A stretch of 56,811 nucleotides of DNA from Oscillospiraceae bacterium (lineage in GTDB: Bacteria; Bacillota; Clostridia; Oscillospirales; CAG-382): the NCBI GenBank assembly GCA_015063785.1, contig SVTM01000015.1:1-56811 (forward strand), written 5' to 3'. Below, piece by piece: positions 16,734-24,261 of the stretch. Position numbers and translations under genes: made by a program. A model generated the notes under the pieces. The model was not told the origin of the DNA. It made no database searches and saw nothing but the letters and a program-made list of their open reading frames with translations. How positions within the stretch are numbered: the stretch's first letter is position 1; each line of letters begins with the position of its first letter.

Positions 16734-17777
16734 TTATTTATTCTCCCTGTGTTTATTTATAAATCCTATGTGTTTTTGCCAGTCTTCCCTGCCGAAATAG
16801 TGTGTTCCGGCTCTCAGGTGATAGCCGACATGGCCTTCGTGGTAGGTATCTCCGATCTTTGGCAATCTGTCCTCGCAGACAAAGCCCGAAAGACCCATGC
16901 TTTCGTAATACTTTCCGACAGAAACGCAGTTCAGCATCTCGTGGTCGGGATCTGCCCAGGTATCTTCAACAGCGCTTGCAATATAAAGATATCTGGGTGC
17001 GATGCATGCAGTTAGAAAATGCTGGTCAAAGGGGCACGCGTATTCGCGGCCCGAATATTTATAATAGTTCTCGCAGAACCAATACGGAAAGACCTTGACG
17101 ATTTTTTCAATCGTTTCGCCGGATTTTCCACGGGAAATGGCAGAACCAGAGCATCCCGAATCGTTGGAATGGCAAAAAGCAAATCTTTCGTCGCAGGCGG
17201 CGGCAAGAAGAGCGGTTTTGCCAAGTCTTGAATGTCCGCAGACGATGGCGCAGCTCATATCGAACGCCGAAACGGTTTGTGCATAATCAAGTGCTCTGTG
17301 TGCCGCCCACGCCCACATGGAAATTTTACCTGCGTCGGACGGAGCACGTTTGCCGTCCTTGTAAAGCACTCCGGCAAGACCGTTTGTAAAATCGCCGTCG
17401 TCGCTTGTCACGTCCTTGTAGCAGAACGAAATGATGCCAAATCCGCTGTCCACAATCTCCTCGCAGGGGATATACATATCGGGGAGGTTATCGCGGAAAT
17501 TGATGCAGACGAAGAAAGGGTGTGGTCCTTTTTTTGTAGGCACTGTGACGTATACGGGAAAAGTAAAATCCTTGCCGTTTACAACAGTTTTTATATAAAC
17601 CTTTTTGCAGACCGCTTTGCCTGCGCAGAAATTCGGGATGAAATCTTCTTCCGTGAAAGAGATGCTTTCGGGTGAAGGCGGAAGATAGCCGTATTCTTCC
17701 CTTTGTATCATATCAAGCATTTCGGAGCGGGTCAAAAAAGAAGGAAGCCTTTTTTCATCAAGTATTTTATCGAGCAT
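16734..17777 (-). CDS. CE15-like alpha/beta hydrolase (possible glucuronoyl or acyl esterase)
   Basis: A 347-residue alpha/beta hydrolase without a signal peptide. The nucleophile motif is GHSRLGKTALLAAACDERFA (Ser about 183), followed by NDSGCSGSAISRGKSGETI and FPYWFCENY, which together mark the CE15 glucuronoyl esterase-like group. The acid (in EDTWADPDHE) and His (in GYHLRAGTHYFGREDW) are near the C-terminus. CE15 enzymes cut esters between 4-O-methyl-glucuronic acid of xylan and lignin alcohols; a cytoplasmic member may de-esterify imported oligosaccharides. The start is the ATG at 17777, eight bases after GGAGG. The SecD-like lipoprotein follows directly. Confidence 0.83.
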   Translation of the reverse strand: MLDKILDEKRLPSFLTRSEMLDMIQREEYGYLPPSPESISFTEEDFIPNFCAGKAVCKKVYIKTVVNGKDFTFPVYVTVPTKKGPHPFFVCINFRDNLPDMYIPCEEIVDSGFGIISFCYKDVTSDDGDFTNGLAGVLYKDGKRAPSDAGKISMWAWAAHRALDYAQTVSAFDMSCAIVCGHSRLGKTALLAAACDERFAFCHSNDSGCSGSAISRGKSGETIEKIVKVFPYWFCENYYKYSGREYACPFDQHFLTACIAPRYLYIASAVEDTWADPDHEMLNCVSVGKYYESMGLSGFVCEDRLPKIGDTYHEGHVGYHLRAGTHYFGREDWQKHIGFINKHRENK

Positions 17778-17806
17778 TTTTATCACCTCCGAGGGTATAC
17801 TTTTTT

Positions 17807-17835
17807 ATTATACCACAACATAACAGAAATTGCAA
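17807..17835 (-). promoter_or_regulatory. Promoter of the esterase/lipoprotein unit
   Basis: Minus strand: TTGCAA (17835-17830), 17 bases, TATAAT (17812-17807). Confidence 0.72.
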
Positions 17836-17837
17836 CA

Positions 17838-17875
17838 AAAAAACACAAGCCCAAAGAAATGAGCCTGTGTTTTTT
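17838..17875 (-). terminator. Terminator of the CAP-domain gene
   Basis: Imperfect stem AACACAAGCC / GAGCCTGTGTT flanked by A and T runs, about 20 bases beyond the CAP gene stop. It overlaps the start of the esterase promoter region. Confidence 0.65.
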
Positions 17876-17894
17876 GTTAAGGAGGATGATACTA

Positions 17895-18629
17895 TCAATA
17901 GATAAACATCTGTGTCCAGTAATATCTTCCGTCGGCGCCTATATGAAAACCGACGCCGAGCTTTGTAAAGCTTTCGTTAAGTATGTTTTCGCGGTGACCT
18001 TGCGAGTTCATCCACTCGGTCATCACCTGTTTTGCGCTTGTTTGTCCCATGGCGATGTTTTCGCCTGCTCCGCGATAGGACACGCCGCATTCGTCAAGGG
18101 CGGTGAAGCAACGCGAACCGTCGGGTCTTGTGTGGGAAAAGAGCTTTTCGGTCTCGACAGCTCTTTTCTGTGCCGCGCAGGATGCCGACTCATCGTACGA
18201 AACGGGGGCAATTCCATATTGTGCGCGATAGGAATTTACAAGGTCAACTATCTGTCGCAGGTTGTCGGATGCGGGAGTTTGAAGCTCTTCTTCAAAATCG
18301 GCAGGCGGAGTGGCGGGTTTTTCGGGAAGCTTTTCGGGGGGATTGACGTTTTCGCCTTTTTCGGGGAGCTTTTCTTTTATAATATCAAAAAGCTTTTGGG
18401 CGATATCATCCTTAGTGAAAGCATCGTTTTTTTCGAAAACACCGCCGATAAGATCAAAAATGTCGCACGGGGCTTTGACCGAACACTCGCCATCGGTGCA
18501 GGCGGTGTATTGTGATATATTACTCAAAATGTCCTTTATTTTGCAATTGTTGTCAGATGCGGAAGCCGATGCCGCAACGGGGGCGCAAAGCATCGCACTT
18601 GCCATAAGTACGGAAAGCAATTTTTTCAT
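17895..18629 (-). CDS. Secreted CAP-domain (SCP/PR1-like) protein
   Basis: A 244-residue exported protein: signal peptide (MKKLLSVLMASAMLCAP...ASASA), a linker with several Cys (TACTDGECSVKAPCD), a Pro/Glu/Lys-rich spacer (KLPEKGENVNPPEKLPEK) and a C-terminal CAP domain of about 120 residues. The domain shows LVNSYRAQYG, the metal-binding His in LFSHTRPDG, GENIAMG, MNSQGHRENILN and YWTQMF, as in the YkwD family. In Clostridia such proteins are secreted or spore-associated with unknown activity. AAAGGAGG lies seven bases before the chosen ATG. A TTGCAA-17-TATAAT promoter lies close upstream. Confidence 0.9.
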   Translation of the reverse strand: MKKLLSVLMASAMLCAPVAASASASDNNCKIKDILSNISQYTACTDGECSVKAPCDIFDLIGGVFEKNDAFTKDDIAQKLFDIIKEKLPEKGENVNPPEKLPEKPATPPADFEEELQTPASDNLRQIVDLVNSYRAQYGIAPVSYDESASCAAQKRAVETEKLFSHTRPDGSRCFTALDECGVSYRGAGENIAMGQTSAKQVMTEWMNSQGHRENILNESFTKLGVGFHIGADGRYYWTQMFIY

Positions 18630-18659
18630 TATTTTGTCCTCCTTTCTTTCCATGGCTCT

Positions 18660-18688
18660 ATTATACAGCGGCAAAACCTTGATTGCAA
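18660..18688 (-). promoter_or_regulatory. Promoter of the CAP-domain gene
   Basis: Minus strand: TTGCAA (18688-18683), 17 bases, TATAAT (18665-18660), 30 bases before the start codon. Confidence 0.75.
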
Positions 18689-18810
18689 TGGAAATGAAAG
18701 CCGCAGGTGGCAGACCTTTGTTTGAAAGGACAAAGCAGGAAAAAAGAAGGGCTGTTTTTCATAGATCTTTTCTGATTTTGAAAAAATTGGCACGGAACAA
18801 AAAATTGAAG

Positions 18811-18978
18811 TTTTGCTCAAGTTTTTGAAAAAGCTTGTAGTTTCCAAAGGCAACGCCTTTGGTCGCTCGCGCACGAGCGAAATTCCTTTTTTCCTATTAA
18901 AAGCGCAGGATGGGTGAATTTTCGACCGATTTGCGGTCGAAAAGAGGGAAACCCTCGCCGGGGGTTTCCCTTTTTTTT
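18811..18978 (-). repeat. Inverted copy (copy 0) of a multi-hairpin repeat
   Basis: Read on the minus strand this is the same ordered set of hairpins as copy 1, facing it head to head. Hairpins by plus coordinates: A 18946-18970 (9-bp stem), B 18919-18943 (10-bp), D 18863-18880 (7-bp, 4-base loop), E 18844-18862 (8-bp, 3-base loop), F 18818-18837. The sequence of the stems differs from copy 1 but pairing is kept. A T8 run follows hairpin A on the plus strand, so it could also act as a terminator. The stretch 18979-19060 between the copies is A/T-rich and holds nothing I recognise. Confidence 0.85.
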
Positions 18979-19062
18979 GTCAAAACAACCTTATCGGTAA
19001 AAAATGGCAGATTTTCTACCACCTTTGCAAAATATATAACTGTCTATTAAGGGCGCTATTAA

Positions 19063-19241
19063 GGGCGAACCCCCGGCGAGGGTTCGCCCTCTTGCACTAC
19101 GTGCAATTCACCCACTCCTGCGCTTTGCGAACGCAAACGGGTGTTTCGCTCCTGCTGGAGCGACAAGAGGCTCTGCCTCTTGACTCCGCAAGCTTTTGAA
19201 AAAGCTTGAGCAAAACTTTTATTATTTAGTGCGGTTCTCCC
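19063..19241 (+). repeat. Multi-hairpin repeat, copy 1 (full set A-F)
   Basis: Six perfect or near-perfect hairpins in a row: A 19063-19089 (10-bp stem, same CCGGCGA loop as copy 0), B 19092-19106 (6-bp), C 19124-19137 (6-bp), D 19146-19163 (7-bp, TGCT loop), E 19164-19182 (8-bp), F 19189-19208 (9-bp), then GAGCAAAACTTTTATTATTT. No open frame with a ribosome binding site is seen. Confidence 0.88.
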
Positions 19242-19366
19242 TCTTGCGCTTTGCGAACGCAAACGGGTATTTGCTTCTGCGGAAGCAACAAGAGGCTCTG
19301 CCTCTTGACTCCGCAAGCTTTTGAAAAAGCTTGAGCAAAACTTTTATTATTTGGTGCGGTTCTCCC
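19242..19366 (+). repeat. Multi-hairpin repeat, copy 2 (hairpins C-F)
   Basis: Tandem unit about 125 bases after copy 1. C 19250-19263, D 19271-19288 (TTGCTTC/GAAGCAA, TGCG loop), E 19289-19307, F 19314-19333, then the same tail. It lacks hairpins A and B. Confidence 0.9.
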
Positions 19367-19478
19367 TCCTGCGCTTTGCGAACGCAAACGGGTATTTTGC
19401 TTCTGTGGAAGCAACAAGAGGCTCTGCCTCTTGACTCCGCAAGCTTTTGAAAAAGCTTGAGCAAAACTTTTATTATTG
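19367..19478 (+). repeat. Multi-hairpin repeat, copy 3 (hairpins C-F)
   Basis: Third unit: C 19375-19388, D 19397-19414 (TGTG loop), E 19415-19433, F 19440-19459. It ends at 19478, ten bases before the 3' end of the cysteine-rich gene. Copies 2 and 3 differ by only a few bases, so the duplication is recent. Confidence 0.9.
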
Positions 19479-19487
19479 GGTTTTGTT

Positions 19488-20348
19488 TTAATTACAACAC
19501 GACGGGCTGGGAGGGAAAAAGTCGTCTGTGGGGAAGTTCATTTTCTTAAAGAGAGCGCAGGGATCGCTGGAATCCGAGCAAACGGTGCTCTCCTTTTCAG
19601 GAATGCAAAATTCGCTTGCCGAAAGCACGAGTGCCACGGGGCGCTCGATGCGGATGACGCTGAAAAGTCCGAGTGAAACATAAAGGCATTTCACGCCGAA
19701 ATCTTCGGTCATATTGCCTCCGCAGGTGCGGCAGACGTGCTCGGGGATCTGATCGCAGGTGCAGCAGCAACAACCGAATTTGTACTGTTTTTCAACAAGC
19801 TTTACGGCAAGGCAGATGGGAGGTGCGACCTCGACAACGACCTTGGGCATATTGGTCTTGTAATCGCAGGGGATATCCCCTATGCTGCTGCAAAAATCGT
19901 TGCAATACTGCTCGGAGGTGAAGATGCTGATGTTGCCCTCGCTTCCGAAAAGCACGCATTTTTTGTCATACACAGCAATACCGCAAAACTCCTGGCTTTT
20001 GCCGCCGGGAACGCAAGCTTCGAAATGCAGCTTGAAATAAAAGCGTACATACACTGAATAATATCCCTTGTTGAAGGGCACTGTGTCTACCGTTATGTGG
20101 GTCCAGAGCACTTCGGCACCTTTGCAACGGATGTTTGTGGCTCTGTCGATTATATCCTGACCGCATTCGGTGAGAAACACCTTGAGATCTTCAAGGCAAT
20201 CCTTGTCTTTTACCGAATCGTATATTTTGTCACAGTCAACACAGGTTCCGCAGGCGGTGTTGTGTTTTCCGCCGGGGGTCTGGTTAAAGCCTGTCGTGCC
20301 GCACACCGACGTGTTGTCGCGGAAAGACGGACAGTTCTTTTCTGACAT
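19488..20348 (-). CDS. Cysteine-rich conserved protein, possibly spore-associated
   Basis: A 286-residue protein with over 25 Cys residues and no signal peptide or TM. It opens MSEKNCPSFRDNTSVCG and has ACGTCVDCDKIYDSVKDKDCLEDLKVFLTECGQ, a block I associate with a Clostridia family of unknown function. A central beta-rich part (NKGYYSVYVRFYFKLHFEA...VYDKKCVLFGSEGN) follows, then the clusters FGCCCCTCDQIPEHVC and CRTCGG and a tail ending SPSCCN. No enzyme motif is seen. Cys richness, lack of export signal and restriction to spore formers (from memory) suggest a spore coat or other cross-linked structural protein; a metal-binding role is an alternative. AAGGAGG precedes the ATG. Confidence 0.75.
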   Translation of the reverse strand: MSEKNCPSFRDNTSVCGTTGFNQTPGGKHNTACGTCVDCDKIYDSVKDKDCLEDLKVFLTECGQDIIDRATNIRCKGAEVLWTHITVDTVPFNKGYYSVYVRFYFKLHFEACVPGGKSQEFCGIAVYDKKCVLFGSEGNISIFTSEQYCNDFCSSIGDIPCDYKTNMPKVVVEVAPPICLAVKLVEKQYKFGCCCCTCDQIPEHVCRTCGGNMTEDFGVKCLYVSLGLFSVIRIERPVALVLSASEFCIPEKESTVCSDSSDPCALFKKMNFPTDDFFPPSPSCCN

Positions 20349-20516
20349 TGTTGTTCCTCCTTAAATGATGGGCACGGATATCCCCCGTACCTTTGATGTA
20401 AAGCGGAAAAGCGCGAAACGGCGCACTTGCCGCTCTTGTTAACATTCTATGCCGAAAGAATATAAAATGTTCAAAAAACTATTGCTGTATCGGGTTGTTT
20501 TTGTGTGAAAATCGTA

Positions 20517-20545
20517 TTGATTATATCTTTGTTATGCTGTATAAT
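20517..20545 (+). promoter_or_regulatory. Promoter of the AEC/GNAT/GH78 unit
   Basis: TTGATT (20517-20522), 17 bases, TATAAT (20540-20545), 37 bases before the AEC start. The divergent Cys-rich gene has only a poor match (TTGAAC...TAGAAT) on the minus strand. Confidence 0.75.
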
Positions 20546-20582
20546 ATTATATGGAAATAAAATCTTCACGATTGGAGAAAAA

Positions 20583-21524
20583 ATGATAGAAAACGTTATT
20601 TCAAGGACGATCCAGCTTTTGTTTATTATGATCGTCGGTTTTTATGCAAGAAAGAGAAAGTTTATAGACAGAGGGAACGTCCAGGCTCTTGCAAGGTTGC
20701 TTTCAAACATCACAAATCCCCTGCTCATCATCTGCTCTTTCCAGATGCCCTTTGACAAGAATATTATGTCAACAGGACTTACCATATTTGCAGGCGGCAT
20801 TGTAATCCACGTTGTCACCGCCGTCATCTGCTATTTTGTTTTCAGATCAAAAACCAACCCCAAGGACAACGTGGTTTACGAGCTGAACACCCTTTTTGCC
20901 AACTGCGGATTTATGGGATTTCCCATTCTTGCCGCCATTTACGGCGACAAGCTGGGCATTATGTACGGCGCTTTTTACAACACGGTTTTCAACCTTTGCT
21001 TTTGGTCGTACGGCATTGCCATGCTGTCGCGCCACGAAAGACAGGGCGGCAAAAAACAAAAGCTTGATTTCAAAAAGTTGTTTCTCAACCCCGGCATCAT
21101 CGCCACCGTCGTTGGATTTATCCTGTTTATCTGCGAGGTAAAAATCCCCGACGCCCTGCTTGGCGGTATGGACATGGTGGGAGATGCCACCTTCCCCCTT
21201 GCCATGATAATAATCGGAGCACTTATCGTAGAGCTTGATCTGAAAACCGCGTTCAAGGATCTGAAGCTTTATATATGTTTGTTTTTAAAGCTTCTCGCCT
21301 TTCCTCTTGCAACCCTTGGCATATGCCTTCTCTGCGGAGCCAACACCATCGTCACACAGGTTTTGGTTGTCCTTTCGGGAATGCCGTCTGCAACACTTGG
21401 CGCTGTTTTTGCCGAGATATACGGCACAAACCCGATAAACGCCGCAAAGCTTGTTTGCATTACCACTGTGATTTCGGTGGGAACGATACCTTTGCTTTTG
21501 TATATCACAAATCTTTTTGTCTGA
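20583..21524 (+). CDS. AEC-family (auxin efflux carrier-like) transporter
   Basis: A 313-residue membrane protein of ten hydrophobic helices in two five-helix halves, as in the AEC/malonate-type transporter family. The N-terminal IQLLFIMIVGFYARKRKFID, the NCGFMGFPI block and the C-terminal LVVLSGMPSATLGAVFAEIYG are family marks. Such proteins move organic anions or amino acids; the substrate here is unknown. The start at 20583 follows TTGGAG; upstream frame is inside the promoter. A GNAT gene follows after 42 bases. Confidence 0.9.
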   Translation: MIENVISRTIQLLFIMIVGFYARKRKFIDRGNVQALARLLSNITNPLLIICSFQMPFDKNIMSTGLTIFAGGIVIHVVTAVICYFVFRSKTNPKDNVVYELNTLFANCGFMGFPILAAIYGDKLGIMYGAFYNTVFNLCFWSYGIAMLSRHERQGGKKQKLDFKKLFLNPGIIATVVGFILFICEVKIPDALLGGMDMVGDATFPLAMIIIGALIVELDLKTAFKDLKLYICLFLKLLAFPLATLGICLLCGANTIVTQVLVVLSGMPSATLGAVFAEIYGTNPINAAKLVCITTVISVGTIPLLLYITNLFV

Positions 21525-21566
21525 TATCGCAACACTTAAATTTCAAAACAAGGAGCAGAAACATAA

Positions 21567-22163
21567 ATGTTCAATATTCGTTTTGTCAGCGAAAACGACG
21601 CTTTGGGAATACTTGACATATATTCCCCCTACGTTTCGTTTTCGTCGGTAACCTTTGAAAGCGACGTTCCTCGCCCCTTTGAAATGCAACGCCGCATAAA
21701 CACCATAACCAACAAATACCCTTGGCTCGTCTGTGAAAAAGACGGCGTTATCGCAGGATTTGCCTATGCCCAAGACTTCTTTTCGGGCGAAGGATATGCC
21801 CGTGACGTGGAGGTTTCGGTTTATATAAGAGACGATTTTCAAAGATGTAACATTGCATCCGCCTTGTATTTTGTTTTGCTTGAAATACTTAAAAACCAAG
21901 GCTTTTGCGCGGCTTTTGCCAAGATAACCGTGCCCAACGATAAATCGCTTGCTTTCCATGCGGCGTTTGGATTTTTTGAAGCGGGCCACTTAAAAAACGC
22001 AGGCTTTAAGCTTGGCGAATGGCACGACGTGAAGATACTCGAGAAGCCTCTGCTCGACGATTACAGCAAACCTCCAAAAGAGATCATTCCCATTTCGGAG
22101 GTAAACCCCGACTACGCGGGCATTCTTTTCAACAAAGCAGAAAAGATCATCAGGGAGAGATAA
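21567..22163 (+). CDS. GNAT N-acetyltransferase (PAT/MnaT-like)
   Basis: A 198-residue acetyltransferase. The fold runs from IRFVSENDALGILDIYSPYV to the acetyl-CoA-binding region; VSVYIRDDFQRCNIASALYFVLLE corresponds to motif A (the usual Q/R-x-x-G-x-G/A) with the Gly positions replaced by Cys and Ala. FAKITVPNDKSLAFHAAFGFFEAGHLKNAGFKLGEWHDV is typical of phosphinothricin/methionine sulfone acetyltransferases. It probably acetylates a small amine. AAGGAG lies upstream and the GH78 gene starts three bases after its stop, so they are co-translated. The degenerate motif A leaves activity somewhat uncertain. Confidence 0.87.
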   Translation: MFNIRFVSENDALGILDIYSPYVSFSSVTFESDVPRPFEMQRRINTITNKYPWLVCEKDGVIAGFAYAQDFFSGEGYARDVEVSVYIRDDFQRCNIASALYFVLLEILKNQGFCAAFAKITVPNDKSLAFHAAFGFFEAGHLKNAGFKLGEWHDVKILEKPLLDDYSKPPKEIIPISEVNPDYAGILFNKAEKIIRER

Positions 22164-22166
22164 GTC

Positions 22167-24137
22167 ATGACAAAGTGGATAACCACAAGCGATTTTGCAA
22201 GCCTTTCGCCCATAAACGTTTTTGGCAAGGAGCACACCTTTTCGCCCGAAAGCGAATCGGCATTTTTTAACAAGCACGTGCTTTTCAGAAAAAAGACGGT
22301 GATATCCGATTTTGAAAACGCAACTCTTCGCATTTCTGCAGACGATTACTACAAGCTTTACGTCAACGGCAAATTTGTTTGCATGGGTCCCTCGCCGTCC
22401 TATCCCGCCCACACCTATTTCAACGAGATCGATCTTGCCCCCTATCTTGTGCGCGGCGAAAACACCTTTGCGGTGCACACATATTACATGGGACTTCGCA
22501 ACCGCGTTTTTGTCAGCGGCGACAATCTGCACGGACTTTTTTTCGAGCTTTATCTTGACGGAAAGCTTGCCGTGTCCTCTGACGAAAGCTTTGTGAGTGC
22601 ATACCACAGCGGTTTTTGCGAATGTGGAAAATACGGATATGAAACGGGATTTCTTGAAGTTTACGACTCAAATTCGAGTGAAGTGGGATTTGAAGCACCC
22701 GATTTTGACGATTCGGCATGGCAAAACGCCGTGGAAAACAAAAACTTTGCCACAACCCACAAGCTTTTTGGCAAAGCTCCTCTGCTTGACGTATATGATA
22801 TCATTCCCGAAACTGTCGAGATACGCGACAACCACATTTTTGTCGACGTCGGCCGCGAAATATGCGGATATCTTACATATGAAGCAAAAGGAAAAAAAGG
22901 CGACGTCATAATCATCCGTCAGGGCGAAGAACTGTGTGACGACGGAAGCGTCAGATTTGAGCTTCGTTGCAACTGCCGTTTTGAAGAAAAGCATATTTTG
23001 TCGGGCGGCAAAGACAAGCTTTTGCAGTATGACTACAAGGGCTTCAGATATGCTCAGATCATTTTTCCCCACGGTTGCGAGATAGACAAGGATTCCATAA
23101 GGATCACCGTACGCCACAATCCATACAACGAAAGAGCGGATATTTCAAGCGAAAACGAGAAGCTTTCAAGGATCTTCCGGCTGTGCGCCGACACAGTGAA
23201 ATACGGTGTGCAAGAGATATGCGTCGACTGTCCCACCCGTGAAAAGGGGCAGTATCTCGGAGATGCCGGATTTATCGGCATGTCATACGCCGCGCTGTGC
23301 CACGACACCTCGGTGCTTGAAAAGGTGCTTTTTGATTTTGCCCATTCGTCATTTATCTGCAAAGGCCTTATGGCGGTTTCGTGCGCATCGCTGAATCAGG
23401 AGATAGCCGACTATTCCTTGATGTATCCCTATTTTACCTATTGGTGCTATACACAAAACAAAAACGAAAATTTCCTGCGCGACATATATCCTTACGTTGA
23501 CGGACTTATCAAATATTTTTCACAGCACGTAAAGGACGGAGTTCTTTGCGATATAACCGAAAAGTGGAATATCGTAGACTGGCCGATGAATCTGCGCGAC
23601 GGATACGATTTTGAACTGACAAATCCCCCAAAGGGCGGATGTCACAACGTCATTGCCGCCTACTACATCGGCGCGTGCGAATACTACGAAAAGATCCGCA
23701 GGGCACTGGGCATGCCGCCGTGTATCAACATCGACGGGCTGAAGCAGGCGTTTATTGAAAAATTTTATGACGCTGATGCCGGACTTTTCAAAGATTCACC
23801 CACTTCGCACCACCACAGCATCCATGCGAACATTCTGCCCATGCTGTACGACATCGGAATGAACAGCGCGATCAAAGAAAAGATCATTGCCATGATCCGC
23901 GAAAAGAGACTTCTTTCGGTAAACTATTTTGCATTTTTCGTTCTGCTTGCCCTTGAAAAAGAGGGCGAATACGAGCTGATGAAAGAGCTGATCTGCGACG
24001 ACGGCTCGTGGAGCAATATGCTACGCGAGGGCGCAACAGTTTGCTTTGAGGCGTGGGGCAAGGATCAAAAATGGAACACCAGCCTTTTCCATCCGTGGAT
24101 GTCATATCCCGTTGTGTTTGCCGACAAAATAAAATAA
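22167..24137 (+). CDS. Family 78 alpha-L-rhamnosidase-like glycoside hydrolase
   Basis: A 656-residue protein: an N-terminal beta-sandwich with ATLRISADDYYKLYVNGKFVCMGP (rhamnosidase N-domain/carbohydrate-binding fold), a second sandwich, then an alpha/alpha6 barrel. The GH78 signature VDCPTREKGQYLGDAGFIG contains the expected Asp and Glu of the active site; WNIVDWPMN and HSIHANILPMLYDIG follow. No signal peptide, so it should act on imported oligosaccharides, releasing L-rhamnose or a related sugar. It shares a transcript with the GNAT and AEC genes. Exact substrate not determinable. Confidence 0.9.
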   Translation: MTKWITTSDFASLSPINVFGKEHTFSPESESAFFNKHVLFRKKTVISDFENATLRISADDYYKLYVNGKFVCMGPSPSYPAHTYFNEIDLAPYLVRGENTFAVHTYYMGLRNRVFVSGDNLHGLFFELYLDGKLAVSSDESFVSAYHSGFCECGKYGYETGFLEVYDSNSSEVGFEAPDFDDSAWQNAVENKNFATTHKLFGKAPLLDVYDIIPETVEIRDNHIFVDVGREICGYLTYEAKGKKGDVIIIRQGEELCDDGSVRFELRCNCRFEEKHILSGGKDKLLQYDYKGFRYAQIIFPHGCEIDKDSIRITVRHNPYNERADISSENEKLSRIFRLCADTVKYGVQEICVDCPTREKGQYLGDAGFIGMSYAALCHDTSVLEKVLFDFAHSSFICKGLMAVSCASLNQEIADYSLMYPYFTYWCYTQNKNENFLRDIYPYVDGLIKYFSQHVKDGVLCDITEKWNIVDWPMNLRDGYDFELTNPPKGGCHNVIAAYYIGACEYYEKIRRALGMPPCINIDGLKQAFIEKFYDADAGLFKDSPTSHHHSIHANILPMLYDIGMNSAIKEKIIAMIREKRLLSVNYFAFFVLLALEKEGEYELMKELICDDGSWSNMLREGATVCFEAWGKDQKWNTSLFHPWMSYPVVFADKIK

Positions 24138-24144
24138 TTTATGC

Positions 24145-24180
24145 CAAATTGCCCTGTTTTTATTGACAGGGCAATTTTTT
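24145..24180 (+). terminator. Terminator of the GH78 unit
   Basis: AAATTGCCCTGT / ACAGGGCAATTT stem with a T-run. The right arm begins inside the -35 box of the next promoter. Confidence 0.85.
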
Positions 24181-24191
24181 TCATATATACT
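24163..24191 (+). promoter_or_regulatory. Promoter of the beta-helix gene, embedded in the terminator
   Basis: TTGACA (24163-24168), 17 bases, TATACT (24186-24191). The -35 box overlaps the right arm of the preceding terminator. A small leader hairpin GGCCAC / GTGGCT lies at about 24229-24244 before the ribosome binding site. Confidence 0.72.
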
Positions 24192-24261
24192 GTAAATATG
24201 AACCGAAAGGTTTAAAGAACATTTCCCGGCCACTGTGTGTGGCTGAACGGAGGATATGAAA

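Noticed and set aside
19059..19464. Overlapping 63-98-codon frames in the hairpin array
   Set aside because: They follow the tandem repeats, lack ribosome binding sites and encode repetitive Arg/Ser/Leu-rich strings; the structure conservation is at the nucleotide level.
19116..19478. CRISPR array
   Set aside because: The 125-base units are near-identical throughout; there are no unique spacers, and no cas genes are nearby.
24199..24261. Riboswitch before the beta-helix gene
   Set aside because: The leader is only about 60 bases with one small hairpin; too short for a known aptamer.
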